This document shows positions 13,015 through 25,277 of a stretch of DNA of 64,000 nucleotides, in pieces. Numbering within the stretch: the stretch's first letter is position 1; every line of letters begins with the position of its first letter. The position numbers and the translations under genes were made by a program. The notes under the pieces were generated by a model that worked only from the letters and a program-made list of their open reading frames with translations, was not told where the DNA came from and made no database searches. The stretch is from positions 1,612,001 through 1,676,000 of the forward strand of contig NC_134401.1 in NCBI RefSeq assembly GCF_050003625.1, written 5' to 3'. The stretch comes from Haematobia irritans. Lineage: Eukaryota > Arthropoda > Insecta > Diptera > Muscidae.

Positions 13015-13217
13015 TACCATGGTAGCAATGATGCTAAAAACCCTTATGCATCGTGGATTCAACCCCAGTTTCGACCACATACCAAAAAGTTTTTTAGCGA
13101 TGTATTATCATCTCTAAGTAATACTGGTGATATTTCTGAGTGTTCTTTTCTGTGGTATCACAATGGACTGAATAGTCTAAGTGAACCTAAGTTGCCACTA
13201 CCTAACCTAACCTACCA
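13015..13217 (+). repeat. SINE copy with an internal deletion
   Basis: The head ('accatggtagcaatg', degenerate B box near 13060) is followed by 'gtaatactggtgatatttctgag' in the body, then a jump straight to 'gtggtatcacaatggactga' and a tail 'cctaacctaacc'. The segment carrying 'ggactcggctataaaaag' is missing. Confidence 0.82.
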
Positions 13218-13756
13218 TTACAAATGAGATAATTCCAAACACTAATGCTCTATAATAGAGTAAATTTATTTACAATTTGCAAAAAATGTATCACAAAAGG
13301 GTGAGAATAGCTTATCATCTATTCGCGGTTGTCAATGTTTTGTACTATGTGATGTCCACTTTTTTATGTTCCGCGAACTGACTCCAGACGATCTTATTCC
13401 ATTGGCTGTTACTCCGGGCAGTGAAAGATGAAAATTCAGAGCCTTGTATTTGTTCTGTCTACCGAAACCAAATATACTATGGTTCGGTTTTGCTGAGGTA
13501 CTAATGAATTATCAAGCTGACTTAGTCGCATCTACCTGCCCCGGGAGCTATTTGTGTTTTTCCAATTCTCGTAACATTTGTTATAGTCAACATTCGGAAC
13601 AGTCTTCCAAGAGCGTAGCAATTCACTCTTAATGCCTTCAATTGGCTACACACAGTTTCTCCGGAGCTAAATCAAGTGAATTACATGGATATGGAACGAT
13701 ATTGGTTGCATTTTCAGAGACAAACTCACGAAGAATTAATGTGGTATGTATCGATG

Positions 13757-14010
13757 AAGTATACACACAAAACATTTTTCTGATTCAATCACTAAATTAA
13801 TTGATCTAATTGCTATTTTAATTGAAATGTTTTTAATCACAGAAATGATAACACCAATTAAAAAATTAATTAATTTTTTAATAATTTATACTATTAATGT
13901 TTGTTTCAATTAAAAAATTTGTTGAATCAATTACATTTTTAATTGAATATTTTTTAAAACTCAATTAAGACTTTAATTGGAAAAATTTTCGTGGATTTTT
14001 TTCTGTGTAG
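13757..14010. mobile_element. AT-rich MITE-like element
   Basis: The left end 'acacacaaaacatttttct' and the right end 'tggatttttttctgtgtag' are imperfect inverted repeats. The interior is almost entirely A and T, with repeated TTAATTGA-type words. It is too short and AT-rich to code. It is assigned as a MITE on structure only, and the target duplication was not resolved. Confidence 0.55.
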
Positions 14011-15704
14011 TGTTGCAAAATTAAAAGAGTTATCGCTACATAATACTAGCCTCTTTTTACGTATAGTTTCCCGCAAACAACGAATAAGATTAAAAATTCA
14101 TACCAACATAGGAATAGACATTACGTCTAATGGATTTCTACGCGTAGTTTAATTTCACAAGGAAATTTTGCCGATCGTTAGAACCTGCAGCAGCTCTCCA
14201 GACATTTCATTCCCATCTAAAAAATAACATAAACTGGGATCCCATAATTTCTTTAAATTCTGGCCTATATTTCTCCCTATAGACATCGTTAATGTCTCTA
14301 TTGTTTACTTTAAAATCTATTCGATTTTAAATTAAAATAGTTGAGTTAGTGTTTCCATATAGTCGATCATGCCAGCTTCTAAACATTTCTTACTTTTCTT
14401 TCACATTTTGTTTCCTGTTCTATGATAAATGTGAATATTTCAATTTTGTTTTTCGCCAAGCAAAGTCTGGGCAATCAGTTTTATTATAACTTCATATTTG
14501 CATAGAGTCTGTTACAAAACTCGTGCAATTGCAATGTCAATACAGTCATTCGAATGTGAAAGTAAGGATTCCAATCAAAGAGAAAGAGAGAGGGTGAGGG
14601 CAAGGAAGGTATATTGGATTTGAAGTTCTAGTAATGGTAAATGTAGTAAAAAGTTTAGCAAACATTTCAATATAGTCGGCAATAGTGATTCGGATTGTTA
14701 GCATTACCAATAACAACAGACATACGGTGAGATACATGGTAAAACGGACCCACATAGACACACACACACACATCTATAACCCTAGCAAAGACATTCATAT
14801 GAATGTGTCCTAGCTAAGTTAGCTAGGATCTAAGGATAAAAACAAGTTCACTGCATTCAATGTGTAAAGCATCATTGATACATCTGTGTATGTATGTACG
14901 ATATATGCATGTGAAATATTTCCAATGAAATATACATATGCACTTGACTCTTCAGTCTCACATGCAGACATAACTCTTGAGCAATATGCCATGGTCTTCA
15001 CACACACACACACACACAGACCGTCAGAGCCATTCCATAGTTCACTACAATTGTATTAGTTGCCATAACTTTACTCTATATTTGGTTCAATGATGATACT
15101 TGCCCAACCAAGCATCATATGGGCCAAGGAGGAGGTATTTGTAATTTTCAAGGACTGCTTTGAGATGGAAATGTTGGTATTGATTTCTGTGCCAGAAGTT
15201 GAATTGAAATGGTTACAGTAAAGATGAACAGGATTAAAATCATATTTCCATGAAGGCTTCTAAATTGACACAAATACACAAGGGGCCTCAGTGGGATAAG
15301 TTCACATGCCATAAACATTGGGACATTGTGGGGCCAGGAAATGTGTTGGTGTTTGTCCAAGGATTTTCTTCAAGTCTATGACAATGAAATTGATCAGGAT
15401 ATTGAAAATACCATGCTGTTCTGATATTGGCATTCTGATATTGTTTCCTGAAAAGAAAAATCAAATAAATTCAATTGTGAATTCATATGGAGTAAAATCA
15501 TTTTAATGACTATGATAAAAAACTTTTCTAAATAGGCAATAGTTTTGATTCAAGTCAATTCTTTGTTTATCGATTAAATTATTGAAAAGTTTGGATTTGA
15601 GTAATTACATTTTTATAAATTTTATCTCTTGTGGTCAGGGTATAATAAACATGGATGTACACACTATATAACTCATCTCAGATTATATTGACACCGATTA
15701 ATGA
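14011..15704. other. Unassigned stretch with CA microsatellites
   Basis: CA repeats lie at about 14757-14772 and 15000-15018. Several minus-strand frames of 60-75 codons run through this simple sequence and lack motifs. No gene or repeat family is recognised. Confidence 0.5.
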
Positions 15705-16252
15705 CCCAGAAAAAAAGCGTCGCCAAAAAAGTAATGAAAATTTTCTTTTTGGATCCGGAAGTGGTGCAAAATTGACGCAGAAGCGATGAATGTAATATGG
15801 GCTTGTCATAGGACGGAAGTCCTCCATTTCAACAGCCGGTGCACTGAATTTGCATCACTTCTTTAGGTGTGATCCGAATTCGATATTTTGGATGTAATCT
15901 ACAAAATTCTGTGATTTTTTGTCAAATAAATAATTTTTATAATTTTTAATGGATTCTAACGCTTGTCTGAAACGTTTGACCACAAATATTTAAAAAAATC
16001 ACAATTTTTTCAGATTAGATTTAGCATTTTTTTCGACTAAATTTGAATAATTTGTACCATTTTATAGATTCTTAAACTGTTTTTAACCAATTTGAAGCAA
16101 AAAAGTTACAATTACCCATTAAAAATATGAAAAAGGAATGTTATAAAAAAGTGAATGAAAAGAACTTCCTGTGTAGTTAAAATAAAGAACATCTTCTGGA
16201 AGTGCTTTTAAAGTTGTGCCTTTGGAAGAACTTCCAAATTTTTTTGTTGGGG
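15705..16252. mobile_element. CCCAGAAAAA-ended non-autonomous element
   Basis: The left end CCCAGAAAAAAA and the right end TTTTTTTGTTGGGG are imperfect inverted repeats. Near the left end lies the family signature 'ggatccggaagtggtgcaaa' and then 'gggcttgtcataggacgg', which recurs at 45930-46020 and 53395-53465. The right part 'gaacttccaaatttttttg' matches the right end of the element at 45892-46984. There is no transposase-like frame. Confidence 0.65.
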
Positions 16253-16489
16253 AAACAAACATATTCCTTTTATTTTCTTGTCCAATAAACTCGTATAAAA
16301 TTGTAATAAAATCTGGCAAATGTTTGGTTTTCCTCCCGTCTTCAACTAGTTGTGGTCTACAAATTTTATCTGAAATTTCTGATATTTTTATCAACGAAAT
16401 TTGTTAAAAGTTAGATATTACTCCCAAGAAACAAGGGTGGTTCGAAAAGCACTCTGCCTACCCAAACGGAAATCGTTTTAATATGGGAG

Positions 16490-16800
16490 TCACCATGGTG
16501 CAATAGTTAGCATGCCTGCCTTGCATACAAAGGGTCGTGGGTTCAACCCTAATTTCCACCTAACCATAAAAAAGTGTTTCAACGGTGGATTATCGCCCTG
16601 GTGACATTTCTGATTGTTTCAAAGCTTCTCTAAGTGTTCGGACTCGGCTATAAAAAGAGGTCCCTTGCTATTTAGCTAAAGATGGAATCGGGCAGTACTC
16701 AGTGATAAGAGAGAAGTTAAACATTGTGGTTTCACAATGGACTGAATAGTCAATGTGAGCCTCAAATATCGGACTGTGATTATACCTAACGTAACATAGT
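16490..16800 (+). repeat. SINE copy with recognisable tRNA-like head
   Basis: The head has an A-box-like region near 16495 and a B box GGTTCAACCCT near 16541. It is followed by 'cggtggattatc', 'ggtgacatttctga', 'cggactcggctataaaaag' and the tail block near 16735-16790. The terminal CCTAA repeats are degraded. Confidence 0.88.
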
Positions 16801-18570
16801 ATCCTTTGTATTCTATACACATGGCACCCAAATTTTTTATCCAGTCTTGAGACTTGCATAATGGACCTCCATGGTCCATGATGTTATCGTAACTCGGCTG
16901 TTATTAATGTCCATCGATTGATTTTTTGCAGTTTTAAAATGAGAACAAGTCGCAAAGTCTTGAGATTACTGTGTATGCGACTGTTTTGCAGTACAACTAG
17001 AATCATTTAACCGAGGTGAGACGGAAAGTATGAGACTGAGTGTTCCTTAGTTAACATTTTATCTTCATTCAGCATTCAGTCTTGTGATCGTTTTGTCCTT
17101 GCTCAGGTTTACGGAACGTATCATACCTTGCGAATCCCAGAACTTGCTGGCCATGACATTTCCGTCCGGAAGGACTGTCTTGGGCTTTCTCAGAATGCCT
17201 TCGCCAGATGCAGTCTACTACTCCTGGTCTCCATTGTGCACATTGTGTGGATTCACGTTTCATCGATGATCACATAACGACACAAAAAGTTCCTCCGAAT
17301 GCTCCTAAACCGAAACCGAAGAATTGCTTTGAAATGGTCTGACATTTTTACTAAGAGAAGGAGTTGTGAATAAAGCTGGAAGCAATGGAAGCATGTAAAT
17401 GTAAATTAAATTTATTGTGGATATTCAAAAGAGTTTTCACACTCACCTAGAAACATTTGGATAACATTTTTAAACCGTTGGGTGAAGATTTTAAAAGTGA
17501 AACAATTTTAAAGCAAACATAAATCTTTGTTTTTCTTTCTTTATATGAAACCAACGTTAGGATTCCGTAAATTAGTTTTTCTTTGTGCTCAAGTTTCTCT
17601 ATATTCGTTTCTATTCGATGCGAATGAAGATAAGATTGTAATTACAGGCCTAATTTGATGACATGTGTCGAAAACATGTGTTATTTGTTTGTATGTAAGC
17701 TTACAAAAGGGCCTAAAAGTAGACATCGTTTTATAAAATTCCAATGAAAGCCAAGCAATTCAATTAAATTACAGCCAAACTCAAATACTGACTTGACTTC
17801 TGGTCCAAACAGAATACATTGGCTGGTCAATGCTGGTTAATTAAGTTATCATGTACGACATTAAAAGGATTCCCATACGAGTGAATTCAAGAAAATACAA
17901 ACACACACACATTGACACTCATACACCCGAAAAGTATGGCACAGAAAAATGTTTAAACATGCCTGAAAATTCGGAGAACGAAAGAAGACAAGGCATATAG
18001 AGGCTATGCTTTGAGTGCCAATATGCATGGGTTATTCATGACACAAATCAAAACTTGAAATGAAAATGTGTACATCGAATATGCAAATATTCAATACTTC
18101 AATTAGGAGCCTGAAATTGGTCCACTGACTTGCCACAGAACCAAACAAGCAGAAAATTCATTAAATAAATGACAAAATATGTGAGCATAGAAGAAAGGAT
18201 GAGTTCATTGGAATTTATGTCAATCTTGATGGAAAATGGACATAACTGCCATACATATGCTAGTTTACCAATTTACTTAATTTGCTATCGTCACAATGAC
18301 CCAAAAAAAAAAAGAAAAGTAGCAAAAAATAGTTTCAAATGCTCTAGGCCTCATAGAATTTTATAAGCACTGAAAGAAAAAAAAAACTATTACATGTGTT
18401 TAGACTTAGAGAACTACGATTTGGACCTTAAAAAATAAATTATGCAAATTTTATTTATGCTGATATCGCAGGCATTAGCAAGTCTATATGCTTTGGCCTA
18501 CTGTCTGACTAAAACCAGTTTAGCCTTCTAGTTTTCGCTTTCATAATGATGTCAGTGTAATATGGTTATC
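16801..18570. other. Unassigned non-coding stretch
   Basis: Frames at 17069-17263 and 17084-17269 overlap on opposite strands and show no family motif. The stretch 17040-17290 is less AT-rich and could be an old, unrecognised remnant. Nothing else is supported. Confidence 0.45.
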
Positions 18571-19348
18571 TACACTGTTAGAAAAATATGTTTTTCATAT
18601 GTTTCGATATAAACAAAATGTGTTTCGGGCACAATTTTTAAACACAATATATTTAAGTGCAAACATGTAATGTTCTCAAACTAACACTAAATGTTTGGAA
18701 CACATATGTTAATATGTGTTCGAATATATTATGTTTGGGGCATGCATGTTTCATAAAAATTATATGTGTGAATGTAAACATATATAAATTTACAAATTTC
18801 GATTAAACATATATATGTTGTGATATTTTATTCAGAGAGCGAAAGAGAGAGAGAGTATAGAGAAAGAAATAGAGATAAAAACCGGGAGGGTTGACGAAAG
18901 ATATCAAATTAACACAGCGAGAGAATCGAAAGAGAGCAATTTCTGTGAAACCGCTTATATGTTGTTTCGGAAACTGCTTTATGATAAGGCCAAAAATTTT
19001 ATACGCTTAAGTCTAAATATTATTTAATTTAAGTCTAAATATTATTTAATTTGTGTATATTATAAAATTACTTATGTATGTTTATACTCGACCCCACGTT
19101 CTTCCTTTGTTAGAGTTTTTGAATTCCTTCCAAAATATCAAACTTTTATACCAAAACCAGTTTTTTATTACAAAATTGTTATTTTTGCAATAAAAAAATA
19201 ATATTTTATCCAAAAGCTCAGTCCATTTCGTTTATATCAAGCACTGTTTCTGACTGTAAATCTTTAATAACCCACATTTCGAAGTTTCATTATAAAAATT
19301 TAATATAGTATAAATATAAATGCGTAAATTAAAAAAAAAAAAACAATT

Positions 19349-19427
19349 GGTGTTTGGTCGGAGCAGGGATTGAACCCACGACCCTTTGCATGTACGGCAG
19401 ACATGCTAACCACTGCTCCACGTTGCC
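19349..19427 (-). repeat. Solo tRNA-like SINE head
   Basis: Read on the minus strand it contains 'gagcagtggttagcatg' (A-box region), 'gtcgtgggttcaatccc' (B box) and 'gaccaaacacc'. This is the head of the SINE family without its body or tail. Confidence 0.75.
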
Positions 19428-19540
19428 AACACATGTATGTTTCTGTTAAATAATGTTATGTTTGCATGGGCTCGTGGTCGCTGCAAACTATGCTATATAA
19501 ATGTAACTTATAACGATAATTGTCTTCTGGTGACTATAAC

Positions 19541-19613
19541 AGCTACGTAGCTCAGTGGTAGTGTGTTGGCTTACAAACTGTATGGTCCTCGGTTCGATTC
19601 TCCGTCCAGGCGA
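19541..19613 (+). repeat. tRNA-like sequence, probably a pseudo-tRNA or SINE head
   Basis: It has an A-box-like 'tagctcagtggtag' and a B box 'ggttcgattct' with tRNA-like spacing. The T-arm and anticodon stems do not pair well, so I do not call a functional tRNA gene. It sits within the TACAC-ended element. Confidence 0.55.
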
Positions 19614-19918
19614 AAGGTAAAATTTAAAAAAATTATAAAATTGAATAATTTCTTCAACATTATTTGTATTACAGAAAAAGGTGCTAAGAACTAAAAAATT
19701 TCGTGGAAGTGAAAATTATGTGAGGGAATGAGCACAATCTTCTTTGGGGAAAATTCTTCCAAGCATATAATATTTTTGGGTTCAAAATGATTCCAAAAAT
19801 AGAATATGTTCACATAAAACAAACATATTAATGTTTCGGCAGTATCCAATAATATATGTGCTTCCTGCAAAATATGTTTGGAACATATGTTAGAGAGGCG
19901 ATTTTTTTTGAGGGTGTA

Positions 19919-20750
19919 TGTATTCAATTCACAAAAATCATCCTTTTTGCTCCATTTTTTTTTTGCATGACTGTACACAATGCCTTTGCTTGGTATTGAG
20001 GGGATAATGCGGTTTTGGCTTTCATTGTATGTGATTTTTTCTATGAAAAAAAGAGGGTTTTTCCCAAAATTAATCAAAGAAATGAATGAGAATATGAATA
20101 TGGATGTTTTCTGATTTATGAAGAATTCTGATTTATGAAGAATTTGCAAGGCTGTTAAATATTCATTGGATTATGAAAGAAATATTGAATTTTAAATTCG
20201 AATTTAAAGCGGCGAGTTTCAGGATTATGAGTACATAAGGAAGAGTATTACATTTATAAGAAAACTTGAACCGAAATTGGCCCTTTTTACATAAGGTAGA
20301 ATATACACATAAAGTATTGGTCTGTTCTCTTGATTTTCTGCACTTGTTTTTAGGAGTCTTAAAGGGCACTATAGGCCACATCAGTGGCAATTTGGAAATC
20401 TTCAATCGATAGATCTATATGTGCGTGGGATTAAAACATACATTTTTCCTGCTTGTGTATCTTAGTAGTCGATTAGTAGTAAACGCAAAATGGCAAAATA
20501 TGATTTAAAATTAATTATTATTGGAGCTTTATGAACAAAGAAGATTAACGAACTGGATGAATTGAGTCATTGAAAAGAAAACGCCAGACACAAATCTATA
20601 CACGCTGACTATACATGTATCTGTCCGGGCGAATGGACTGTTCCGTAGTTCTCAATTTGGGCCATATATGCTAAATTGAATCGTCTCTACTCCACAGTGC
20701 ATCGTCTTTTCATATAACTACTACTTACTGCACAAATGCAACAACACTAA
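19919..20750. other. Unassigned non-coding stretch
   Basis: Contains an 18-bp tandem duplication near 20110-20145 ('tctgatttatgaagaat' twice). No gene or known element is seen. Confidence 0.45.
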
Positions 20751-20753
20751 CGG

Positions 20754-20965
20754 CCATTTTCATGTAGCTCCGTTAGACTTTAACTCCCAGTTAACAGAAA
20801 GTAAAATGAAAATATCTTCTCTCCGGTTAGCTTTAACTGAAAAATTTTTAGCAGTTAAGTTCCTAACTGACATTTTGACTATATTAGCAAGATGGCAGAT
20901 TTGTCCATAGTACGGGTTAAAAGTTCGTTAGCTAACGTAGCACTAACGGAGCTTCATGAAAATGG
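20754..20965. mobile_element. MITE with a 23-bp terminal inverted repeat
   Basis: The left end 'ccattttcatgtagctccg' and the right end 'cggagcttcatgaaaatgg' form an inverted repeat of about 23 bp with one mismatch. The total length is about 210 bp with no coding frame. The superfamily is not assigned because the target duplication is unclear. Confidence 0.75.
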
Positions 20966-21104
20966 GGGTAAATTGATTTTTAGAGGGTATTATTAAATTC
21001 ACCTGATTGGTGAACAATCGAATAATGCTTTGTTTCAATATTCAATTAGGTTTAAATTGTACTACTACATTGCGGGTATTTATGACGTCTGTAGTTTTAG
21101 ATTT

Positions 21105-21240
21105 TAGGGAGCTGTCTTAGGCTGTCGAATCCTTTGGGGTACCACAGTAGTTGAAAGTATTTGTTATCAATGAGTGTTGTTTGATTCCATATTTTGATGA
21201 ATGATATGGGACCTCCTTCTTAAAGCCGAGTCTGAGACCC
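21105..21240 (-). repeat. Strongly degraded SINE fragment
   Basis: Read on the minus strand it keeps traces of the body: 'gactcggctttaagaagg', 'gaggtccc' and 'cactcattgataac'. The order is right but identity is low. Confidence 0.5.
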
Positions 21241-21636
21241 GGAAAACATTGTTCTGTTCGTCAAAAAACATGAAATTCCATCACTGTATCTTTGGTCTGC
21301 ATATGAAAGAACGAAATGTTTTGGCCTGCACTTCAATCGTACAAGAACTCTCTGAATTACTTCTTATCTACAAAGGTCTTCTCGGACTACACTTCTAAAA
21401 TTGGTATTTAAAATACAATTCAATCACTGAATTTCTTTGGCATGTAGTTGAACATTGAGGTAGGTCGTAGAAGAACTAACCAAGGAATTATAAAGAGTCC
21501 TAATTTAAAATGTTTGGTAGTGGCAACTAAAGGCGAAACCCGAGATGTTTACAATACTATTGAGTCCGGATCTACTGTTGTTCAAGATGCTGAATATATA
21601 AAAGTCCCACTGTAACTCAATGAACTTATCTGGAAA

Positions 21637-22089
21637 TTACCCAGTTTTCTCGGTTTGTAGTTCAAACATTTTAGATTTGACTTCAGTCGCTGAGGTCTTA
21701 GCCTGTTCGGCAACTAACGATTGGGCATATTGTTCAATCGCTGAGAATTCGGCTTTATGTTCCGCCAATGCGGCTTTAGCCTGCATATTGCAATTTTGAA
21801 AATTGTAGTCGTAGATCACTCGTAAAGTAGTTTGTTTGAATAATTTTTTTCGATCTTTACCCCAAGTTAATACAAAAAACGAACCCACCTCTAAAGCTAC
21901 TAATGAACCTACAAAGCATTTCCACACGCCCTCCCCAAGTTTGCGACGATGTCCTTTTTTAGCTTCTCGAAGACATCTGGAAATTTTCCAAACCTCGATC
22001 TTCCTCAAATCGACCAACTCGTCAGCTTCCGAGTCACATTTGACTATATAAGATAAGATATCACCTATGACACAATTATATTCCACCAT
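21637..22089 (-). CDS. Candidate small membrane protein, unrecognised
   Basis: This 150-codon frame starts at an ATG with an A at -3 and G at +4 in the context CGGAACATGG, and an in-frame stop lies about 57 bases upstream. The composition is balanced (Glu, Lys, Ala, Val, Trp, Cys), unlike the AT-driven frames elsewhere. The N-terminal 60 or so residues are charged and rich in Asp/Glu then Arg/Lys. A hydrophobic segment around residues 61-80 (WKCFVGSLVALEVGSFFVL) could span a membrane. The last 50 residues look like an amphipathic helix (KAALAEHKAEFSAIEQ). I do not recognise the family. It could be an intronless host gene, an exon, a retrocopy or part of an unknown element. The start codon lies in one arm of a roughly 30-bp inverted repeat. 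Confidence 0.35.
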   Translation of the reverse strand: MVEYNCVIGDILSYIVKCDSEADELVDLRKIEVWKISRCLREAKKGHRRKLGEGVWKCFVGSLVALEVGSFFVLTWGKDRKKLFKQTTLRVIYDYNFQNCNMQAKAALAEHKAEFSAIEQYAQSLVAEQAKTSATEVKSKMFELQTEKTG

Positions 22090-22267
22090 GTTCCGATATT
22101 CGGAATCGCAAATCCCAAAAGTTTCGTTTGACCATTTTTTTTAACCTTAAATCTTCTATTTTATGAGAAATTCAAATTGCAATTGGTTTGGAGTCGGAGT
22201 ATCTCAATTTTTTCGATGTAAGAAAAATAAATTCTTGCGATTTGCGATTCCGAATATCGGAACATGG
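22087..22267. repeat. Inverted repeat around the start of the 150-codon frame
   Basis: The arm at about 22087-22116 ('catgttccgatattcggaat') is the reverse complement of the arm at about 22237-22266 ('attccgaatatcggaacatg'), separated by about 120 bp. The arms match over roughly 30 bases. The origin is unknown. Confidence 0.75.
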
Positions 22268-24885
22268 GGGATTGTAAAATAGTTCACTCCTAGAGAGATA
22301 GAGAAATACTTGTGTTCTCATTCCTTTGTTCCTGGAATCACAAGACGTAATTTTTTGATGAACTTGATGAATTACCAATTGTTTTTCATTTTCAATGGGA
22401 ACAAAGTTTCACTAAAAGCTCAAAATCTCATTTTATTCATTTTATAATCGTGGGCTTTGGCATGTTCTTCTTTCTTGTGAGGGATTTAACTAAAATGCCC
22501 TGCTAAATCATGGCTAATGTGTTGAAAATGTTTTTATTCATCTGATGAACCATGGTGTTGGCAGTGGCGGTAATCGCTTGAAGCATTTTTCTATTTTTTG
22601 CTTCACTCCAGTTCCAGTAATGTTCTCGTCAATTTCTCCCGCCAAAAAAATGCTGTTTCGATGTGAATGCCTACATTTGGAGGCTTATGTAAAATATCAT
22701 TTATTTGCATTTGTTGAAATCTTCTTTCGTCTATATTTTTGAGATGGAATTTGAAAAGAAGCAAAAAATACGGTAACACGAATAACCACATACAGCCACA
22801 AATCTGAGTAAAGCATTTTGGAAGTGTTTCATGGATACCATAGAAGAGCTTAGTTTGGTTAGGCTTGGAACGCCAAATGCCTTTTTTGTACATTTCCGTC
22901 ACAATGCTATTAGCGGTGAAATGTATAAAAGCGTTGAAAAACTTAGTTGGTAGATGGTGCTTCTTGAGGTATGCTTGTTATTCGCTTTGTTGCCTGTTTA
23001 GTGGCTTCAATGGTTGGCTGTTCCGTTAACCAGGAGTTCTACTAGTCTCCGGCAATGGCTGTTGATGATGATGCGATGCAATTCATCAACGCCACCAACA
23101 TTTACCTAGCGTGAATTCTGCTCGTTAACATTGTGCTGAGTACAGCAATTTTTTTAAATGGGCTACAGTGTTTGTCCAACTAATGTCTTAGGGTTTGGAG
23201 TTTCAAGACAAACTCCAATAGTCTGAAATTTTTGCTTGATGATAAAAATATCTCAGTAATATTTTTTTTAACGTCTCTAATTTATTTAATTGCAACCTCA
23301 TATAAGCGGTGTAGATTCTGCCACATATCGGGTGGCTCGATTTTGATATTGAAATGGCTATTGTCTTTAAAAATTTTCTTAGCCACTAAGAATGACTTAC
23401 TAGCCACTAGAATGTATTCTGGAAATTTGAAACTATTTCGATATGAAGATGATCACCAGTAAATGTATATTTTGTTTCTGCGAAACAATTAATCCATCAT
23501 CATAAGAGGTCTACAAGAAATTACCGACATATGGATTTGAGGAACAATAGGCGTTAAATTTCGGAAGATCGGTTTATATATAAGTTTTGGAAATTCGACT
23601 TTTTTAATTTGACTTTGTTTTCGCGAGAGTTTGACGACTGAACTCTTGGTATATGGGGATATATTTTTGTTTATACAAACTGGCTTTTGTTTTGTAAACA
23701 CTGTGAATATCCTTCTAGCATTCACTAGCCAATGTTGCTCTTTAGAGTTCACCTTAAAATCCTTTGGGTTTGTTTTTGTTTTTTTTTTTATTATTCTCGA
23801 CAATCGTATCTACCTATCTACCAACATCAGCCAGCCAGCGAATGAACGAACAGACATTTCAAGTTGTGGTATTTACATTTAGGTCTTCTTACAATAAATA
23901 AAAACACCAGACCATCTTACGAAAGCAAAAAGAAAAAAAAAATAAAAGAAATACTTTACGACTTTCTTAAAGCAAAGCCATTAATAAAACTAACATAAAA
24001 TGGAATTCTAAGCCATAGCATCAGCATCAGTATTAGAATCACCTTCCACCTACCTTTCTCATTCTTCAGCAATAAACTATTGTGATTTTTCTTTTGTAAG
24101 CTCCATGGCAAGGGAAAACCACAAGTCATTTTGTGGTGGTAAAGTGCGAGAGAGAAATGATGTGAATTAAGTGAACAAAAAATGGTTATTGAACGTAGCT
24201 GTTTTTACTTTTGTAGTTGGTACTGTACAACAAAAACATATGCAAATCTATGAGAAGTGATGGAAACACAACACAGCAACACAGAAAGATGAATGGTCGT
24301 GAAACAGGTAAATGCTTTTCCTGTTTCCTCCTTGGTAACTCAATGTCTCTTGTCCGTTTAAACTAAGAGGGGTGAAATGTTTCATTTCTCATGGTTCACT
24401 GTGATAAAAGAAACTTAGAAGCGAAACACAAAAAACATTTCCTAGGAAACTGTGTTGGCAGACATTACATTCAAAACTTTAGCCAAATTGGATAAGTCTT
24501 TAACTGGTAATAGGCAATCGTTTTCATTTCCAATATTATGTTCAAGTACATTGCTCGTCTAGGATGTAGCAAAGATATTAAAAAAAAACGAAAGTTTTCC
24601 AATAAGTTCTCAACTTATTCCCCAATAGCAAGTCTGTTTCGGAAGAATGTTTCAAAGTTTCAATTTAAAGGTTGGCAGTGGTCTTACTGAGACTGGCAAG
24701 TTATTTTAAAATAGAATATCTAATATGTGCTACTATGAAAAATGGGCCCTGAGACACAGGAATTGCTTGTACCTTAGTATGAAATTTATGGTTAGCCTGA
24801 GTACATGTCGTACCCACTTGATCCAAAAATTTTCTACCAAAATATGGAGAAGTTTTACTAAAAAACTACCAAACAAAAAAAATCT
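22268..24885. other. Unassigned non-coding stretch
   Basis: Only short AT-rich frames occur. A 104-codon minus-strand frame at 23489-23803 is Lys/Ile/Asn-rich with no motif. No repeats are recognised before the minisatellite. Confidence 0.5.
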
Positions 24886-24888
24886 TAT

Positions 24889-25273
24889 TTTGCAAAATTT
24901 TATTTCTATAGAAAATGTTGTCAAAATTTTGTTTCTATAGAAAATTTTGTCAAAGTTTTATTTCTATAGAAAATTTTGTCAAAATGTTGTTTCTATAGAA
25001 AATTTTGTCAAAATTTTGTTTCTATAGAAAATTTTGTCAAAGTTTTATTTCTATAGAAATTTTTGTCAAAATTTTATTTGTATGGAAAATTTTGTTTGTA
25101 TAGAAAATTTTGTCAAAATTTTATTTTGTCAAAGTTTTATTTCTATAGAAAATTTTCTTAAAATTTTATTTCTAAGAAAATTTTCTTTCTTTAAATTTTA
25201 TTTCTATAGAAAATTTTCTTAAAATTTTATTTCTATAGAAAATGTTGTTTCCATAAAAAATTTTGTCAAAATG
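24889..25273. repeat. Minisatellite with a unit of about 30 bp
   Basis: There are about twelve degenerate copies built on 'tttctatagaaaattttgtc' followed by 'aaaatttta'. Each unit is itself partly palindromic because 'aaaatttt' and 'tctataga' recur. Length varies slightly between units. Similar arrays are common in calyptrate fly DNA as I recall. Confidence 0.9.
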
Positions 25274-25277
25274 TTTA

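Larger units (their letters stand above)
18571..19918. mobile_element. Long copy of the TACAC-ended element carrying two tRNA-like modules
   Basis: The ends 'tacactgttagaaaaat' and 'attttttttgagggtgta' are imperfect inverted repeats, and both match the ends of the shorter copy at 11466-11785. The 1.35-kb interior holds a GA microsatellite (about 18844-18855), a 24-bp-scale tandem duplication near 19008-19052 and two tRNA-like segments in opposite orientations (19349-19427 and 19541-19613). It encodes no transposase. A 152-codon minus-strand frame at 19691-20149 crosses the right end and is AT-biased. Confidence 0.6.

Noticed and set aside
19541..19613. Functional tRNA gene
   Set aside because: A and B boxes are present but the T-arm and anticodon stems do not pair properly. 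It lies inside a transposable element.
19691..20149. 152-codon minus-strand frame
   Set aside because: Ile/Phe/Asn/Lys-rich as expected from AT bias, crosses the right end of a transposable element, and has no motif.
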